Assembly (NCBI GenBank): GCA_024195585.1
Contig: SWBL01000021.1
Coordinates: 186,001 to 250,000, forward strand
DNA: 64,000 nucleotides
Direction: 5' to 3'
Source of the DNA: Aureobasidium sp. EXF-3400
Lineage: Eukaryota > Ascomycota > Dothideomycetes > Dothideales > Saccotheciaceae
Below are positions 31,320 to 42,609 of this stretch, piece after piece (position 1 is the first letter of the stretch; every line of letters starts with the position of its first letter). The notes under the pieces are model-generated. The model was not told where the DNA came from. It did no database searches and saw only the letters and a program-made list of their open reading frames with translations. A program made the translations under genes and the position numbers.

Positions 31320-32793
31320 ATGCGTAACACTTTCTCCGCTACCATCGCAGCCCTTGCCGCTGTTGCTAGTGCTCAGTCGACCACTTCCATCGACGTTGAC
31401 GCTATCTCTGTGGCCATTCCTACCTCCGTCTTTGTCCTCCCTGTAGTCTATGTCACTGCCGAGGGTGCTCCCACTTTGACCGCCACCACCTTAACTTCTG
31501 CCGAGGCCACTCCTAGCAGTGATCCCAAGGCCACTGCCGTCTTTGACTCGCCCGCAGATGTCACTGCCGCCATCGTTTCCGCTTCTGTGATCGCCGAAGC
31601 CTCTGCTACCGCTGTCGTCAAGCGTGATGGTACTTGTGTCCAGCAGCCTCTTGGTATCAGCCACGTCTCTCTTCCCGACACCGCCGCTGCTTTCATTGCC
31701 GATCCCTGGTATAGCGTGCAGGCAATCGCTGCCCAGGTTCCCGTTGGATTCGTCAACACTTTCACCGCCTTGAATGCTTCCAACTCCGCCGACCAGTATG
31801 CCGGTTACACCTTGATGACCTCTTACGACCCTTCTGCATGTGCACAGAAGTGCTCTGCTATGAGCGGTTGTAACAGCTTCAACATCTACTTCGAAAGAGA
31901 CCCCCAGTACGACCCTTCGCTTCTTGCCTGCTCAAACCCAGCCTCGACTGTCAACGTCAAGGTAAGTTTTCCCCGCTTCATTCTTCGTTTCTGAGACAAT
32001 GCTAATCGTCCAAAAGTGCGTATTTTGGGGAGGCGCCATCTCGCAGGCCAATGCCAATAACTACGGTCAGATGCGTGACGGTTTCAATGTTGTCATTGCT
32101 GGCTCGAACGGATACATTGCCTCGGCTTTCGCTGCCAAGCTTGCCGCAAAGGCTACTGCTACTTCTAGCTCGTCTGCAGCTGCTTCGGCCACTGATGTTG
32201 CTGGTAACATCTACACCATCTACTACGGTTCCGACAGCACTCAGGGTGCCTACTCCAACACTCAAGCCAGCAGCTCTTACACCGACTGCATGACTGCGTG
32301 TGACGCTGACACTCAGTGCAACGCTTTCACCTACGTGGGCGGCAGCAACGGGCTTGGTTCTGGCACTTGCTGGTTGAAGACTCAGCTCGGATCTCCTTCA
32401 AGCGCTGGAAACAACGTTCTGTCTGGTGTTCGCTCCGGCAAGGCCGTCTCTTCGTCCTCTAGCAGCGTTGTCTCGACCACTTCATCTTCCAGCTCCTCGT
32501 CTTCCGTCGCCACTTCCACCAGTGCTTCGTCGTCTTCATCGTCGAGCAGCGTCGCATCGGTCACCAAGACTTCGTCTTCCTCATCTAGCTCTTCAGCCAC
32601 TACCTCAGCCACCACCATGAACACCGTCACCAAGTCTGCCTCTTCGTCGACCAGCAGTGCCAGTACCAGTACCAGCACCAGCACCAGCAGCACCAGCACT
32701 AGTAAGACAACCACAACCACCACTACTCCTACCCCTACTCCTACACCCGCTGCTCAGACCTGCCCTTGGTGGAACTTCTCCTGCTGGTTCTAA
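31320..32793 (+). CDS. Secreted protein with two apple/PAN-like domains and Ser/Thr-rich tail
   Basis: Two exons (31320-31961 and 32017-32793), a phase-0 intron of 55 nt, 472 residues. The signal peptide is MRNTFSATIAALAAVASA. A Kex2-type KR lies at residues 101-102. Two Cys-rich apple/PAN-like modules follow, at about 155-250 (CAQKCSAMSGCNSFNIYF) and 275-355 (CMTACDADTQCNAFTYVGG, then GTCWL). Next is a Ser/Thr run of about 90 residues likely to be O-mannosylated, a TPTPTPTP spacer and an unusual aromatic tail, CPWWNFSCWF. The intron falls within the first module. Apple/PAN folds bind protein or carbohydrate, so cell-wall or host-surface binding is plausible. No GPI signal is evident. Confidence 0.85.
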
Positions 32794-33275
32794 ACCAGTA
32801 AGCAGAAATTAGTGCTTCTGAAAGGTTTCTGTCAATGTTTTTGGATGATCTGGGGCGTTGGAATTTGTTTTTGTGGCACACAGTATTTTTGTCGATTAGC
32901 AGGATGTACATAGACGAATCTTCTATCCTTTTTTCTCTCTCTCCACACTCAGTCTACCTTCCAGCGCTATGCGGTTTCTCGCAAGTATGGTGCATTTTAA
33001 TATCGACACGCGTTATGTCCTCTCGCACATGGGAAGGACGTATATATTATCGACCCTGCCCATCAAGGTAGGTACCGAATACTTGGTGAAACCTTTCCCC
33101 GGATTTTAAACAAAAGGCGGAGCATGACGTCCACCACGGTCACAGTGGAGTTTCTCGTTCATGCAGGATCATCAAGCTCATCAGAACTGCGCAATTGTGA
33201 CAAGCAAAAGATGGCTCAACCTTTCCAGCTGCTCAGACTCCCTCAACTCCGAGACCTTTACAGAACAGATCAACC
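32794..33275. other. Intergenic region
   Basis: 3' flank of the apple/PAN-like gene and promoter of the SDR gene; nothing else recognised. Confidence 0.5.
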
Positions 33276-34221
33276 ATGCTAGACAACACAAACCAATCAG
33301 TTGCGAAGACAGCTATCGTCAGCGGAGGTGCTCGCGGCATTGGTCGCTGCATCGTGCGAAGATTCCTCGAGCGTGGATACAAAGTCTTCATCTTTGACAT
33401 TGATGAGGAAGAGCTGAAGCACACAACCACCGTACATCTCAAGCAGTACCACGACAAGAAACAACTCAGTTCCGCCATTTGCAACCTACGATCCGTAGAC
33501 GAGATCCGCGAGAAGGTCAAGGAAGCTGCAGAATTTCTTGGAGGTCGAATCGAGGTCGTCGTCAACAATGGAGGTATTGCTGCGCCGATGTGGAAAGAGG
33601 GCAAGTCCATGGATGATTTCGAGACGTTTCCCCAATGGCAGGCGTAAGCAACGTGGCTCCTTTTGCGTGGACGAGATACTGACCACACACAGCTACATCG
33701 AGACCAACCTCACAGCTCCCTTTGCTGTCTCACAAGCCTGTCTTCCGTATATGAAGCTTGAGGACAAGAAAGAATCTCACCACCACGATAACTCGGATGC
33801 TGGTCCAGTGGTCATACATGTTGGTTCCTTCCGCGCGGAGATGAGCGACCCCAACCAAGAAGGCTACGCATCCTCCAAGGTATGTTGAATTCAATCAACT
33901 TTTTCATACGCATGACTGATCAGAACGCAGTCGGGTTTGATTGGTCTTATGCACAGCATGGCCATCAGTTTGAGCCGCTGGGGCATTCGCTGCAATCTCG
34001 TCGCTCCCGGTCGTATCAAGGTCGCTCACGAGTGCAAGGACGGTGACGAGAAGGGTATTGAATGGGCACACCAAAACGAGGAAAAAGATGTAGACGACCA
34101 CGCTACCAACAGAGCTGGTAGGCCGAAGGACATTGCCGACGCTGTTGAGTACCTGGTCAATGCTGGTTTTGTCACCGGACAGGCTATCACCGTCGACGGT
34201 GGCGCCGTCAGGATGAAGTGA
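33276..34221 (+). CDS. Short-chain dehydrogenase/reductase
   Basis: Three exons (33276-33643, 33693-33879, 33931-34221) with 49- and 51-nt introns give 281 residues. The cofactor motif is SGGARGIGR near residue 16 (Ser replaces the usual first Thr). An Asp in FIFDIDEEE suggests NAD(H) preference. The NNGG motif (normally NNAG) is at VVNNGGIA. The catalytic Ser is in VIHVGSFRA and the Tyr-Lys pair in GYASSKSG. The C-terminus has the classical GRPKDIADAVEYLV and TGQAITVDGG blocks. It is a cytosolic oxidoreductase of the classical SDR family; a sugar or polyol dehydrogenase is plausible. It lies 590 bp upstream of a secreted glycosidase on the same strand. Confidence 0.88.
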
Positions 34222-34810
34222 ATGAGGAGAAGTTCAGCGACGAAGTCACGAATATATTCATTAATTCTTGCCGACCTGCCCGGCCGGGTTTGAGCCACAT
34301 GTTACGTATTCTGACCCTCCGGAGGGGCTGCAGATTTTCAAACGCGCTTGCGGCTATTCCCCATACCTTTTTTTTATCTGGTCAAATGTGCCAAGCAAGA
34401 ATGTGTCATAATGCCAATTATTCGACAGCATTTCTTTAGATCGACAGCTATAGAAGAGCAAAACAAGACCTTTATACGAGCCGTTCGACACTCTTCGACA
34501 ATGTTAGCCGACTTCGGCAGATTGGGATATGGTCACGTCGAGCACTCCCTCCGGCGTCCCCGCACCAGTTGTGGGGGATTGACGTCTACCATGTTCATCC
34601 TAACCTCTTTCACCACCATGTTACATCAAAACATGCTCCGTCGGTAGAATTCGCCCTATTTTCTCTTGTGCCATACCTGCCATGGTCCGTCATCTAACAT
34701 CAAGCGTTGTTTCATATTAGCCGATGCTTCTTGATATATATAATGGACATCAATGGCATTCTAGAAATTTCGCCACCATCAAACAGCTGAATACCTGCAG
34801 TGTCTTCAGT
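34222..34810. other. Intergenic region (promoter of glycoside hydrolase)
   Basis: Holds a TATA box near 34735 and no coding sequence. Confidence 0.5.
34735..34743 (+). promoter_or_regulatory. TATA box of the glycoside hydrolase gene
   Basis: TATATATAA, 68 nt upstream of the ATG at 34811. It argues against the in-frame ATG at 34724, which lies before this element. Confidence 0.55.
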
Positions 34811-36944
34811 ATGTTGTACTCTTCTCTCTTCGTTCTGGCGTTACAGTCAGGCCTCACCGTCAAAGGAGCCAAGGCCACTCCCTCACCTTCTCATGAGAAA
34901 CGAGCCCTTGACACTTCTGCGATCGCAACAAAATATTTCGGAAACGACGCACCTTGGTACAAGGACAGAATTGCATATTTCGAATGTAGCGATTCTCAAG
35001 TCACTGATGTTTATTATTACCGCTGGAAGATCTTTAGAGCGCACCAACGTGATCTCGGCGCTAAAGGCTATATCTCTACCGAATTCTTGGACGATGTCAG
35101 CTGGCAACTCGAACCGTGGGCATCATTGAACGACGCTACTGGATTCCATGTTGCTGAGGGTAGATGGAACAGAGATCGTCGTTTCAAGGACGACTACCTT
35201 ACCCATATGTTGACTGGTGGTGACGACCGTCATTTCACTGACTACATCCAAGATTCGGTCTGGGGTAGCTACCTTGTGGACAACGATGTGGCTAGCGCGA
35301 CGAAGTATTTGGACCAGATGAAGACTTTGTACAATCAGTGGGCCGACCATTTTGATACATCTAAAGGTCTATACTGGGTAAGATAATCGGTCAGCCATCT
35401 TCAAAATGTAGAGATTAACGGATCGACAGGTCGAGCCTTTGCTTGATGCAACCGAGTACACCATCTCTTCGATTGATGCTTCTGGTGGCAAAGATGGCTT
35501 CACTGGAGGAGACGCATTCCGTCCTTCGATCAACTCTTATATGTATGCCAATGCGCGCGCTCTAGCTAAATTGGCCGGTCTGGCTGGCCAGTCGAGTGTC
35601 ACCACCGACTACAACTCTCGTGCTGCGGCAATCAAGAGCAATGTCCAGAAGAGCCTGTGGAACTCTACTCTGAGCCACTTCATTGACAGGTACAAGGTCA
35701 GCAACGACTACGTCACATACTGGGAGCCAATTCGCGGGCGTGAACTTGTCGGTATTCTGCCTTGGACATTCAATCTTCCCGACAACTCCACCGAGTACGC
35801 GTCCTCGTGGAAACATCTCCTGAACCCCAACGAACTTGCCGGAGCTAAGGGCCTGCGTACTGTTGAGCCTAGCTACCAGTATTACATGAAGCAATACCGT
35901 TACGATGCTGCTTCAGGTCGTCGCGAGTGCCAATGGAATGGTCCTGCATGGCCTTTCCAGATTACACAGGCATTGCTTGGAATGTCTAACTTGCTGGATC
36001 ATTATTCTCAGAATGTTGTCACCAACTCTGATTACTTGAAATTGCTCAAGCAGTACACGCAACTACACTACAACGGCGCATCGCTCAATCTACAAGAAGA
36101 CTATGATCCTGATAATGGTGGTGCGATTGTTGGTTTGGCCAGATCACCACACTAGTAAGTACTTCCTTCTTCATGCCTAGATCTCTCTCTTACCTTATAC
36201 TTTAGCTTCCATTCTGGCTACATCGACCTGATCATGACCGGCCTTGTTGGTATTCGCCCCCGAGCTGATGACTTCCTGGAGATTAATCCCTTGATCACAA
36301 GCGATATCAAGTACTTCAGAGCCGAAGAAGTACCTTACCATGGCACCAATATCGTTGTGCAATGGGATGCAGATGGCAGCCGCTACAACCAAGGAGCCGG
36401 TCTCCGTGTCGAGAGAGATGGTGTAGTCATCGGTACCTCGCCAACACTCAAACGCCTTGTGATTCCGTTCCAGAAGAAAGCAGTCATTGGTATTACTCGT
36501 CCGATCGCAAAGAGCATCCAACTCCAGACCACCACCGCTTATCCCTATGGCAACGCATCTTCGGGCACAAACGTTGACAATGTTCACGATGCCATTGACG
36601 GTCGTGTGTGGTTCTTCCCTGAACTCGCCAATGGTTGGAACTCAGACGTTAACTCTGCGACTAATCAATGGTACACTGTTACCTTCCAGTCTGCTACCCC
36701 AATTTCGAGAGCCGAGATTGCCTTCTTTGATAATGGAAATGACTTCAAGGCTCCTACTGCGTACTCGATACAGGCGTTGAGTAATGGCAAGTGGGTGGAT
36801 GTCGCTGGGCAGAAGAAGGATTCTGTTGTTGCCAATGGTATTACCAATGTTCAGTTTACGTCGACGAGCGTTACGCAGGTTAGACTTGCGATCACACAGC
36901 CTTCTGGCAAGAGGACACGTTTGGTTGAAGTCAAGTACTTCTGA
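34811..36944 (+). CDS. Secreted (alpha/alpha)6-barrel glycoside hydrolase with C-terminal F5/8C-like domain
   Basis: Three exons (34811-35377, 35430-36154, 36206-36944) give 676 residues. A signal peptide (MLYSSLFVLALQSG) is followed by a Kex2-type EKR site. The central 450 residues match six-hairpin glycosidases of the MGH1-like/trehalase-like superfamily: YYYRWKIFRAHQRDLG, FLDDVSWQLEPW, DGFTGGDAFRPSINSYMYAN, YWEPIRGRELVGILPW, ECQWNGPAWPFQITQ and NLQEDYDP. The last ~140 residues look like a galactose-binding/F5/8C beta-sandwich (NVHDAIDGRVWFF, WYTVTFQSATPISRAEIAFF, VRLAITQPSGKRTRLVEV). The upstream in-frame ATG at 34724 is rejected because a TATA box lies after it. Substrate is unknown; an extracellular glycan is inferred. 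Confidence 0.8.
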
Positions 36945-37222
36945 GGAATTGGAATGGAACAGAATACCCCAGAACAGTGTGTTGCCTAAGAGCGAAAATA
37001 CACTGATCACTTTTCAGAAGAAATTTCACGTGTCCCAATTGTTTCCATATTCTATGTCTGTTCTGATTCCAAGTCCAACTGATTGTTTCTATGAAATGAG
37101 GTTGACTTATCCATGATGACCCGCCTGACTCTAATGAGAGCACTCGCGCTTCTTTTGCCCAATGTCATTCCTCGTTAGCACTGGCCACACGCTCGTGTGT
37201 ACCAGACAATGTATGACTGGGG

Positions 37223-38737
37223 CTACCACCCGAAGTTGATGCCCTCCTCATCTGAATCCTCTCCTGCTTCGTCGTCCTCGTCGGAGTCATCTTCGGCTCC
37301 ATCCTCCTCCTCTGAAATCTCGTCGACATCAAATTCATCTGCATCCTCAACACCCATCATGATCTTGACCTCATGAGCCAGCGTGCACATCTCTCCGTAG
37401 TCTCCATCTGCTGCAGCCAGGCGAATCTTGTCAAGCACCATGAAGACGACCACATTATTGCGCCATCTTGAAAACAGACGTTCGATCTGTCTAAGCTTGA
37501 TCTCGACTGCTTGAGCTTTTGTTGAGTGTTCTAGGTTGTTGGGCAAGTCGACTACTGCAATACGGGGGCTGTAGTATGGGATCTGAGCGACTTCGTCGAG
37601 ATCTTCGAAAAATACACGAATCCATTCGTCCCAGTGCTTGAAGTCAGTTGGTGGAGCCCAAGATGGCTGACTAACGAAGTTTGGGCGTTGAGCCTCGGCT
37701 GGGGTGAGCATGCCAGGGTTTCTCAAATTGTCGTGACCTGTTGATGACTCCCCGAAAGTGCGCGCGTTGGGATCATCCACAATGTGTTCGGGCGGGTTGG
37801 CATCTGAACGAGCGATAAAGCTCACTTGCTCGACTTCTTCCATGTTGGTATCGTTGATGATGTGATGTTGATAGTTGGCCAGGCGCGGAGAAGCCATGAC
37901 CTCGTCAGCGATGCGCACAATTGCAGCGATGTGAGCATCCGATGCGTGGTCGATCTCTTCGATTGTGCCTTCAAGCTTGCCCTGGCGGTGCACCATCAAC
38001 TCGGAATAACGCATGACGTGAAAGTCGAGGTGGTCATGCTCCGAGAAGTCCAAGGGGAATCGTGCCATGTAACCCAAGTAGAACGACAACGCGTGAGAAA
38101 CAATCTCTGGCTGGAGGTGCGCACTAGCGTAAACCCTCCTGTAGTCGGCGAGAATGGCTAGGCCGGCAGCTTGAAGATCAATCTCGTACTGAGTGTGTGG
38201 CTCGACGTCGTCTCCAGCGTACATGTTGTTCTTGTCTTTGGCCACCGACAGCGCCGCCATCCAGGCTGAGCGGTGGCGAGCAGCCATGACTGCCTCTGAC
38301 ATTGACATGCCTCCACTCAATTCTAGGTTTTCCAGAGCCCGGGCTTGGTTGTGTCTTTGTTCGGCATCATCTCTGGCGAGCTGTATGTTGTAACCATCTC
38401 TGAAGTGAATTCGTTTGGCAGAGACCCGTACGAGTTTGCCAGATGAGGAGAGGCGCTTGAGTATCTTGTTGTTTTCTTGATCGCTTCCAAGGTAGACCGG
38501 CTGACTAGGTCCCTCTGGGGCTGTTCCTCTGGTGTATCCGCAGAAGATGACGTGCTGCTTGTGCTTTTTGAAACGATTTCGTCTGCGTTTGTAGTTGTCC
38601 ATCATGAGGGCTCGGTTGTACCCTGTTTCTCTTGCGAGTGATGCTGCGCGCATTTGGCTGAGCTGGTCTGCGTTGTAGCGGCGTGGTCGTTGTTGCTGAG
38701 CAAGGCGCTCCCGGATATGATCCGCAAGGCCGTTCAT
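37223..38737 (-). CDS. Hypothetical protein with basic N-terminus and acidic tail
   Basis: A single-exon frame of 504 residues from the ATG at 38737. Residues 1-60 are Arg/Gln-rich with a nuclear-localisation-like cluster (NYKRRRNRFKKHKQH). The middle is helical and charged, with an Ala/Met-rich segment (GGMSMSEAVMAARHRSAWMA). A Trp-containing block (QPSWAPPTDFKHWDEWIRVF) and a Leu/Ile block (IAVVDLPNNLEH) follow. The C-terminus is Asp/Glu-rich (EEEDGAEDDSDEDDEAGEDS). No known family recognised. Basic-plus-acidic ends and absence of a signal peptide suggest a nuclear protein. It converges with the glycosidase gene; the gap is 278 bp. Confidence 0.7.
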   Translation of the reverse strand: MNGLADHIRERLAQQQRPRRYNADQLSQMRAASLARETGYNRALMMDNYKRRRNRFKKHKQHVIFCGYTRGTAPEGPSQPVYLGSDQENNKILKRLSSSGKLVRVSAKRIHFRDGYNIQLARDDAEQRHNQARALENLELSGGMSMSEAVMAARHRSAWMAALSVAKDKNNMYAGDDVEPHTQYEIDLQAAGLAILADYRRVYASAHLQPEIVSHALSFYLGYMARFPLDFSEHDHLDFHVMRYSELMVHRQGKLEGTIEEIDHASDAHIAAIVRIADEVMASPRLANYQHHIINDTNMEEVEQVSFIARSDANPPEHIVDDPNARTFGESSTGHDNLRNPGMLTPAEAQRPNFVSQPSWAPPTDFKHWDEWIRVFFEDLDEVAQIPYYSPRIAVVDLPNNLEHSTKAQAVEIKLRQIERLFSRWRNNVVVFMVLDKIRLAAADGDYGEMCTLAHEVKIMMGVEDADEFDVDEISEEEDGAEDDSDEDDEAGEDSDEEGINFGW

Positions 38738-39867
38738 GATTCGATGAGGTGGAGTGTCTCTGATTTAGAATGCAGACGGAAGAAGAGATGCGATGGAGTG
38801 ACTGATTGCTAGCCTTGTAGAAATTTCCGCGAGCTCTTTCACTCCATGCCGAGTTCTTTCACTTTCAGTCCTACCAACGTCCGGTTTGCTTCGATGTGTA
38901 GACAAAACTTAACATCGTTGAATCCTATAAGGAACAAGCCCGTTAAGTAACGAATCTATTTACCTACCTTTCTCAAGACCGACACCCTCAGCACCCGGTA
39001 GAGCAGTAGCGTTAATACTGTTAGGGTTGACGTTCTCCACGGCATCGCAGAATGCGTAGAATGGACCAACGCGATAGAGCTGGTTGCTGTGCCCCCTTAA
39101 GGACCATTCTACAGTGCGGCGGCAAAGTCATTATTATACTTCAGGTCTTCAAAGGCACGAAGCAGAAAGCCTAGGCGTAGTCTGTTGTCCAACAGCGAAG
39201 TTTGGCAGATCATGTATTGAGATCGTGTTGTCCTTGTCGAACTCTTGATACCGAAAAATTGAATGCTCCCAAAGACAAATGTTCAAATCTCTTTGCTCTG
39301 AAACAATTTCGCAGGCTTTGGCCAGCAATCCGAGATGGAGCAGAAGCGGAAGGTGTTCAATCATCCAGAGTCAAAGCTCGAGGGCGACATCGGGCGAATG
39401 ATGTTCCGAGATCTTGGCGGCAAGCAAGCCTTTGTAGGACCCCGCTTGGCCCAGCCACTCGATCTTGTTTCATCGTTCTCATGTCTCACCACTTGTACCT
39501 GTCGTGTTTGCTTGACATCAAGTTGTAATCTGTTGTATACCATCTCGTTCCAATGGATTTCCATGTCCAAAGTTTGTGCAATCTCACGGCCGTAATGTAT
39601 CCACAGACTTATACGAGCAGAGAGGGGTCGCCAAGGCACAATCGCCCAAATAGGAAGCTAGGAGATCTGCTCCTTGCAGTTCTAGCAAGCGAGCGCGACC
39701 CTTATCAAATATGGAAGGTATAGTGGTGCAAAAGGCCGAGCTATCGTTCGCGCCTGTCCAATCTGCTGGACTTCGGCAGCAGAATCCGAGATCTCATAAG
39801 TAGGTGAACAGCGCACATCTTCCAATTCTTTCCCTCTCTGCATCAGTTATCTTTCATCACCGCTATC
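38738..39867. other. Intergenic region holding an S28 peptidase fragment
   Basis: Promoters of two divergent genes plus the peptidase relic at 38968-39160 (minus). The remainder (39160-39800) has no recognised coding sequence. Confidence 0.6.
38968..39160 (-). pseudogene. Broken fragment of an S28 serine peptidase gene
   Basis: On the minus strand this segment aligns by eye with exon 4 of the intact peptidase at 40862-41074. Shared text includes GACTTTGC-GCCGCACTG, AATGGTCCTT, TTCTGCGATGCCGTGGAGAA and GGTGCTGAGGGTGTCGGTCT, ending at the same exon boundary (GAGAAAG|GTAGGT). A TAG at 39109-39111 replaces a Gln CAG, and the spacing after AATGGTCC breaks the frame. No following exon is found. 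It is a truncated, inverted second copy or the remains of a former paralogue. Confidence 0.75.
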
Positions 39868-41780
39868 ATGAAGAGCGTGTTGGCATATTTTTCTGCATTC
39901 TTACTGAGCAGTGCGCCGCTCGCGCAGGCATACAACAAGGATCAGCATCAACCATGGAAGGCGAACAACGGTGGCTTGAATAAATGGCGATCTTCCCACA
40001 TGGCCGGCGACGACGAGCACGCAGCCATGCTGTCTGTCATGGCCTCTCCCAACACAGGCAATGCGACGTTCAGACAGTACATCGATCATGACAACAAGGA
40101 TCTCGGTACCTTCGAGCAGTTCTACTTCTACTCGACTGAATTCTATGGCGGTCCTGGTTCGCCTATCATCTTGTTCACTCCTGGAGAGGTCAACGCTAGC
40201 GCTTATACGAGCTATCTCACGACCAATAGGACTACTGGTGTGGTAGCAAAGGAGATTGGTGCTGCAATCATCTGTACGTCAACCTGTCACCGAGAACTCC
40301 GCCAGCCAGCTTCGCGAAGATTGTGCTAACCTGGTAATTCCAGGCATTGAACACAGATACTGGGGCTACAGTTCGCCATACGCCGACCTCACTACCGACA
40401 ACCTCAAGTATCTTACCCTCGACAACTCAATCGTAAGTCCTGGTGTCGAATCTTTTCTTTCTCGTTCAACTTACTGACCTTTCTGACAGAGCGATCTGAC
40501 AAATTTCGCAAAACATGTTCGACTTCCATTCGATTATCACAGAAAGTCAAGTCCCAACCGTGCACCCTGGGTCATGATGGGTGGATCTTACTCTGGAGCT
40601 CTCGCAGCTTGGACTGCTTCAACCCAGCCGGGAACCTATTGGGCGTACTGGGCTTCAAGTGCACCTGTTCAATCGATCCTGGATTACTGGCAATATTTCG
40701 TGAGTTTGTCATTGTTGCCATGCAATCTAGTCAAACAACGCTAATTATACCTTCACTTTAGGTACCCATCCAGCAAGGAATGGCGAAGAATTGCTCTTCC
40801 GATGTCTCTCTTGTCATTGATCACATTGATTCTGTCTTGCTGAACGGTACAGACTCGGAGATCTACTCACTCAAGCAATCGTTTGGTCTTGAAGATCTAG
40901 AACACAACGACGACTTTGCTGCCGCACTGCAGAATGGTCCTTGGTTGTGGCAGCAAAATCAAATATACCGTCCTTCTCCTTTCTTCCAATTCTGCGACGC
41001 AGTCGAGAACGTCAATCCGAACAGTACTAACGTTACCGCTCTCCCCGGTGCTGAGGGTGTCGGTCTCGAGAAAGGTGAGCGGACTCACTCTTGATATCAA
41101 GTTCAAATGCTGATAACGATTAAACAGCTTTATCTGGCTACGCGATGTGGTTTAACCAGACTTACTTGCCAGGCACTTGCGAAGGCTATAGCTCCGCCTA
41201 CGAAGAGTGGCAAGGTGAACGTAACATCAAATGCTTCGACACCTATGACGAATCGTCCCCAATGTACACGGACATCTCCCTCAGCAACGCATTCGATCGT
41301 CAGTGGGTCTGGATGACCTGTAACGAGCCCTTCGGGTACTATCAGACCGGAGCTCCTGAAGGTCGTCCTTCTATCGTCTCACGTCTATCTACCGCTGACT
41401 ACTGGATTCGTCAATGCGCTCTGATGTTCCCCGCATCAAACTCTACGGTCGTTGGACTTGACAGAGGTGCCACAGCAGAGCAGGTCAACGCAAAGAACAA
41501 GGGCTGGAACAACTATTCGCCAGGTCTGTTGTATGTCAACGGTGACTACGACCCTTGGCGTGAGGCTGGAGTGTCGTCAGACTTCAGACCTGGCGGCAAA
41601 TTGGCGAACTCCACCCGCAACCCCGTCGTCATCGTTCCTGGTGGCTTCCACACTAGCGATTTGGTCACACAGAACGCCAGGGCCAACGCCGGGGTCAAGG
41701 CTGCCATTGATGAAGCTGTTGGTATTATGGTGAATTGGGTCGGCGAGTTCAAGCATGGCAAGCACTGGATGTCGGGTTAA
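39868..41780 (+). CDS. Secreted S28 family serine carboxypeptidase
   Basis: Five exons (39868-40273, 40344-40432, 40490-40699, 40762-41074, 41128-41780) give 556 residues. The signal peptide is MKSVLAYFSAFLLSSAPLAQA. S28 landmarks are the strand IEHRYWGYSSPYA, the nucleophile in GGSYSGALAAW (Ser about 198), the Asp in NGDYDPW (about 481) and the His in GGFHTSD (about 514). Many N-x-S/T sites fit a glycoprotein. Family members (prolyl-Xaa carboxypeptidase, dipeptidyl peptidase 2, fungal acid prolyl peptidases) cleave after proline from peptide ends. The role is extracellular protein digestion, probably at acid pH. An inverted, broken copy of exon 4 lies upstream at 38968-39160. Confidence 0.92.
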
Positions 41781-42609
41781 GCTTATGTGCGCATGCTTTA
41801 GAGTACCGCGGTGTCCGAAGGACATCACTGTTCATCAATGAGATGACACGAAAACGATGTTTCATCCTTGTACTTCCATCCCATATCTTGCTGGTGAAGA
41901 TCGCGACTGCCCCCTTCTTTCTCTTTCAGTTGATACTGTCTGTGAAGTTCATCAGCGGCTCTGATACATCATCATTATACGCAAGCCGATCGATCCGTGA
42001 AAAGATGAATAATCTCTTGACTATGGGCAGTACCACCCCTCTCCCCTTACGCGTTCATAATACACAGTGACCAACTGATCGCACATCGGATACTGTCGTC
42101 AGCCTGAGTATGATATTCCTCTGTATCTACGATGTCATGTACACTACGTGATTCACCAAATGGTCTGAAGCCTTTCGGCAAGTGAGCAGAAGCAACAGAC
42201 AACAGCACCCCGCAAGAGCAAGAGCAAAATGACATTATCTGCGGCGAGTGACGCTCGAACTCACGATCTCTGCATCTTCATGTTGCCATTTTGGGGCCCC
42301 CAAAGAGACGAAGACCGTAGTCAAACGTCGAGTGGTGGCAACATAACGAGCTTGTGTTTGCAAGACACATTGATGCAGCGTCTTGACCACTAGACCACCC
42401 ACTGTTTGTTATGAGATTCCAATTTGGTAGATTTATATATGTTGGAAAGTTCTGTGCTCGTACAGTGAATGAACAATCGTGACAGTGAAGTGAATGCTCG
42501 CAATACGTGAGCGATACAGGCTGTTCAGGAGATCGACAGGGTGGACTGGGAGTAATAGAGATATGATTCTACTTAGTGGTTCAGCAACCAATCCAACAAA
42601 GTGCATCCA
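41781..42609. other. Intergenic region with tRNA-like relic
   Basis: Lies between the S28 gene and the convergent LLM monooxygenase gene. A tRNA-like element (42240-42404) is annotated separately. Nothing else recognised. Confidence 0.5.
42240..42404 (-). tRNA. Possible tRNA relic with long hairpin insert in the anticodon arm
   Basis: On the minus strand the element has an A-box match (TGGTCTAGTGG), a perfect D-stem (GTCT/AGAC), an anticodon-stem pair CTGCA/TGCAG split by about 100 nt, a 5-nt variable loop (AGATC) and a T-arm with TTCGAGC loop. The insert itself has complementary blocks ATGTTGCCA and TGGCAACAT. Defects: a G-G mismatch closes the T-stem, and the 7-bp acceptor stem pairs poorly. 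No sure anticodon can be assigned. Best read as a decayed or unusual intron-containing tRNA. Confidence 0.35.

Noticed and set aside
34724..34810. Upstream in-frame ATG for the glycoside hydrolase
   Set aside because: A TATA box lies directly after it, and the ATG at 34811 starts a clean signal peptide.
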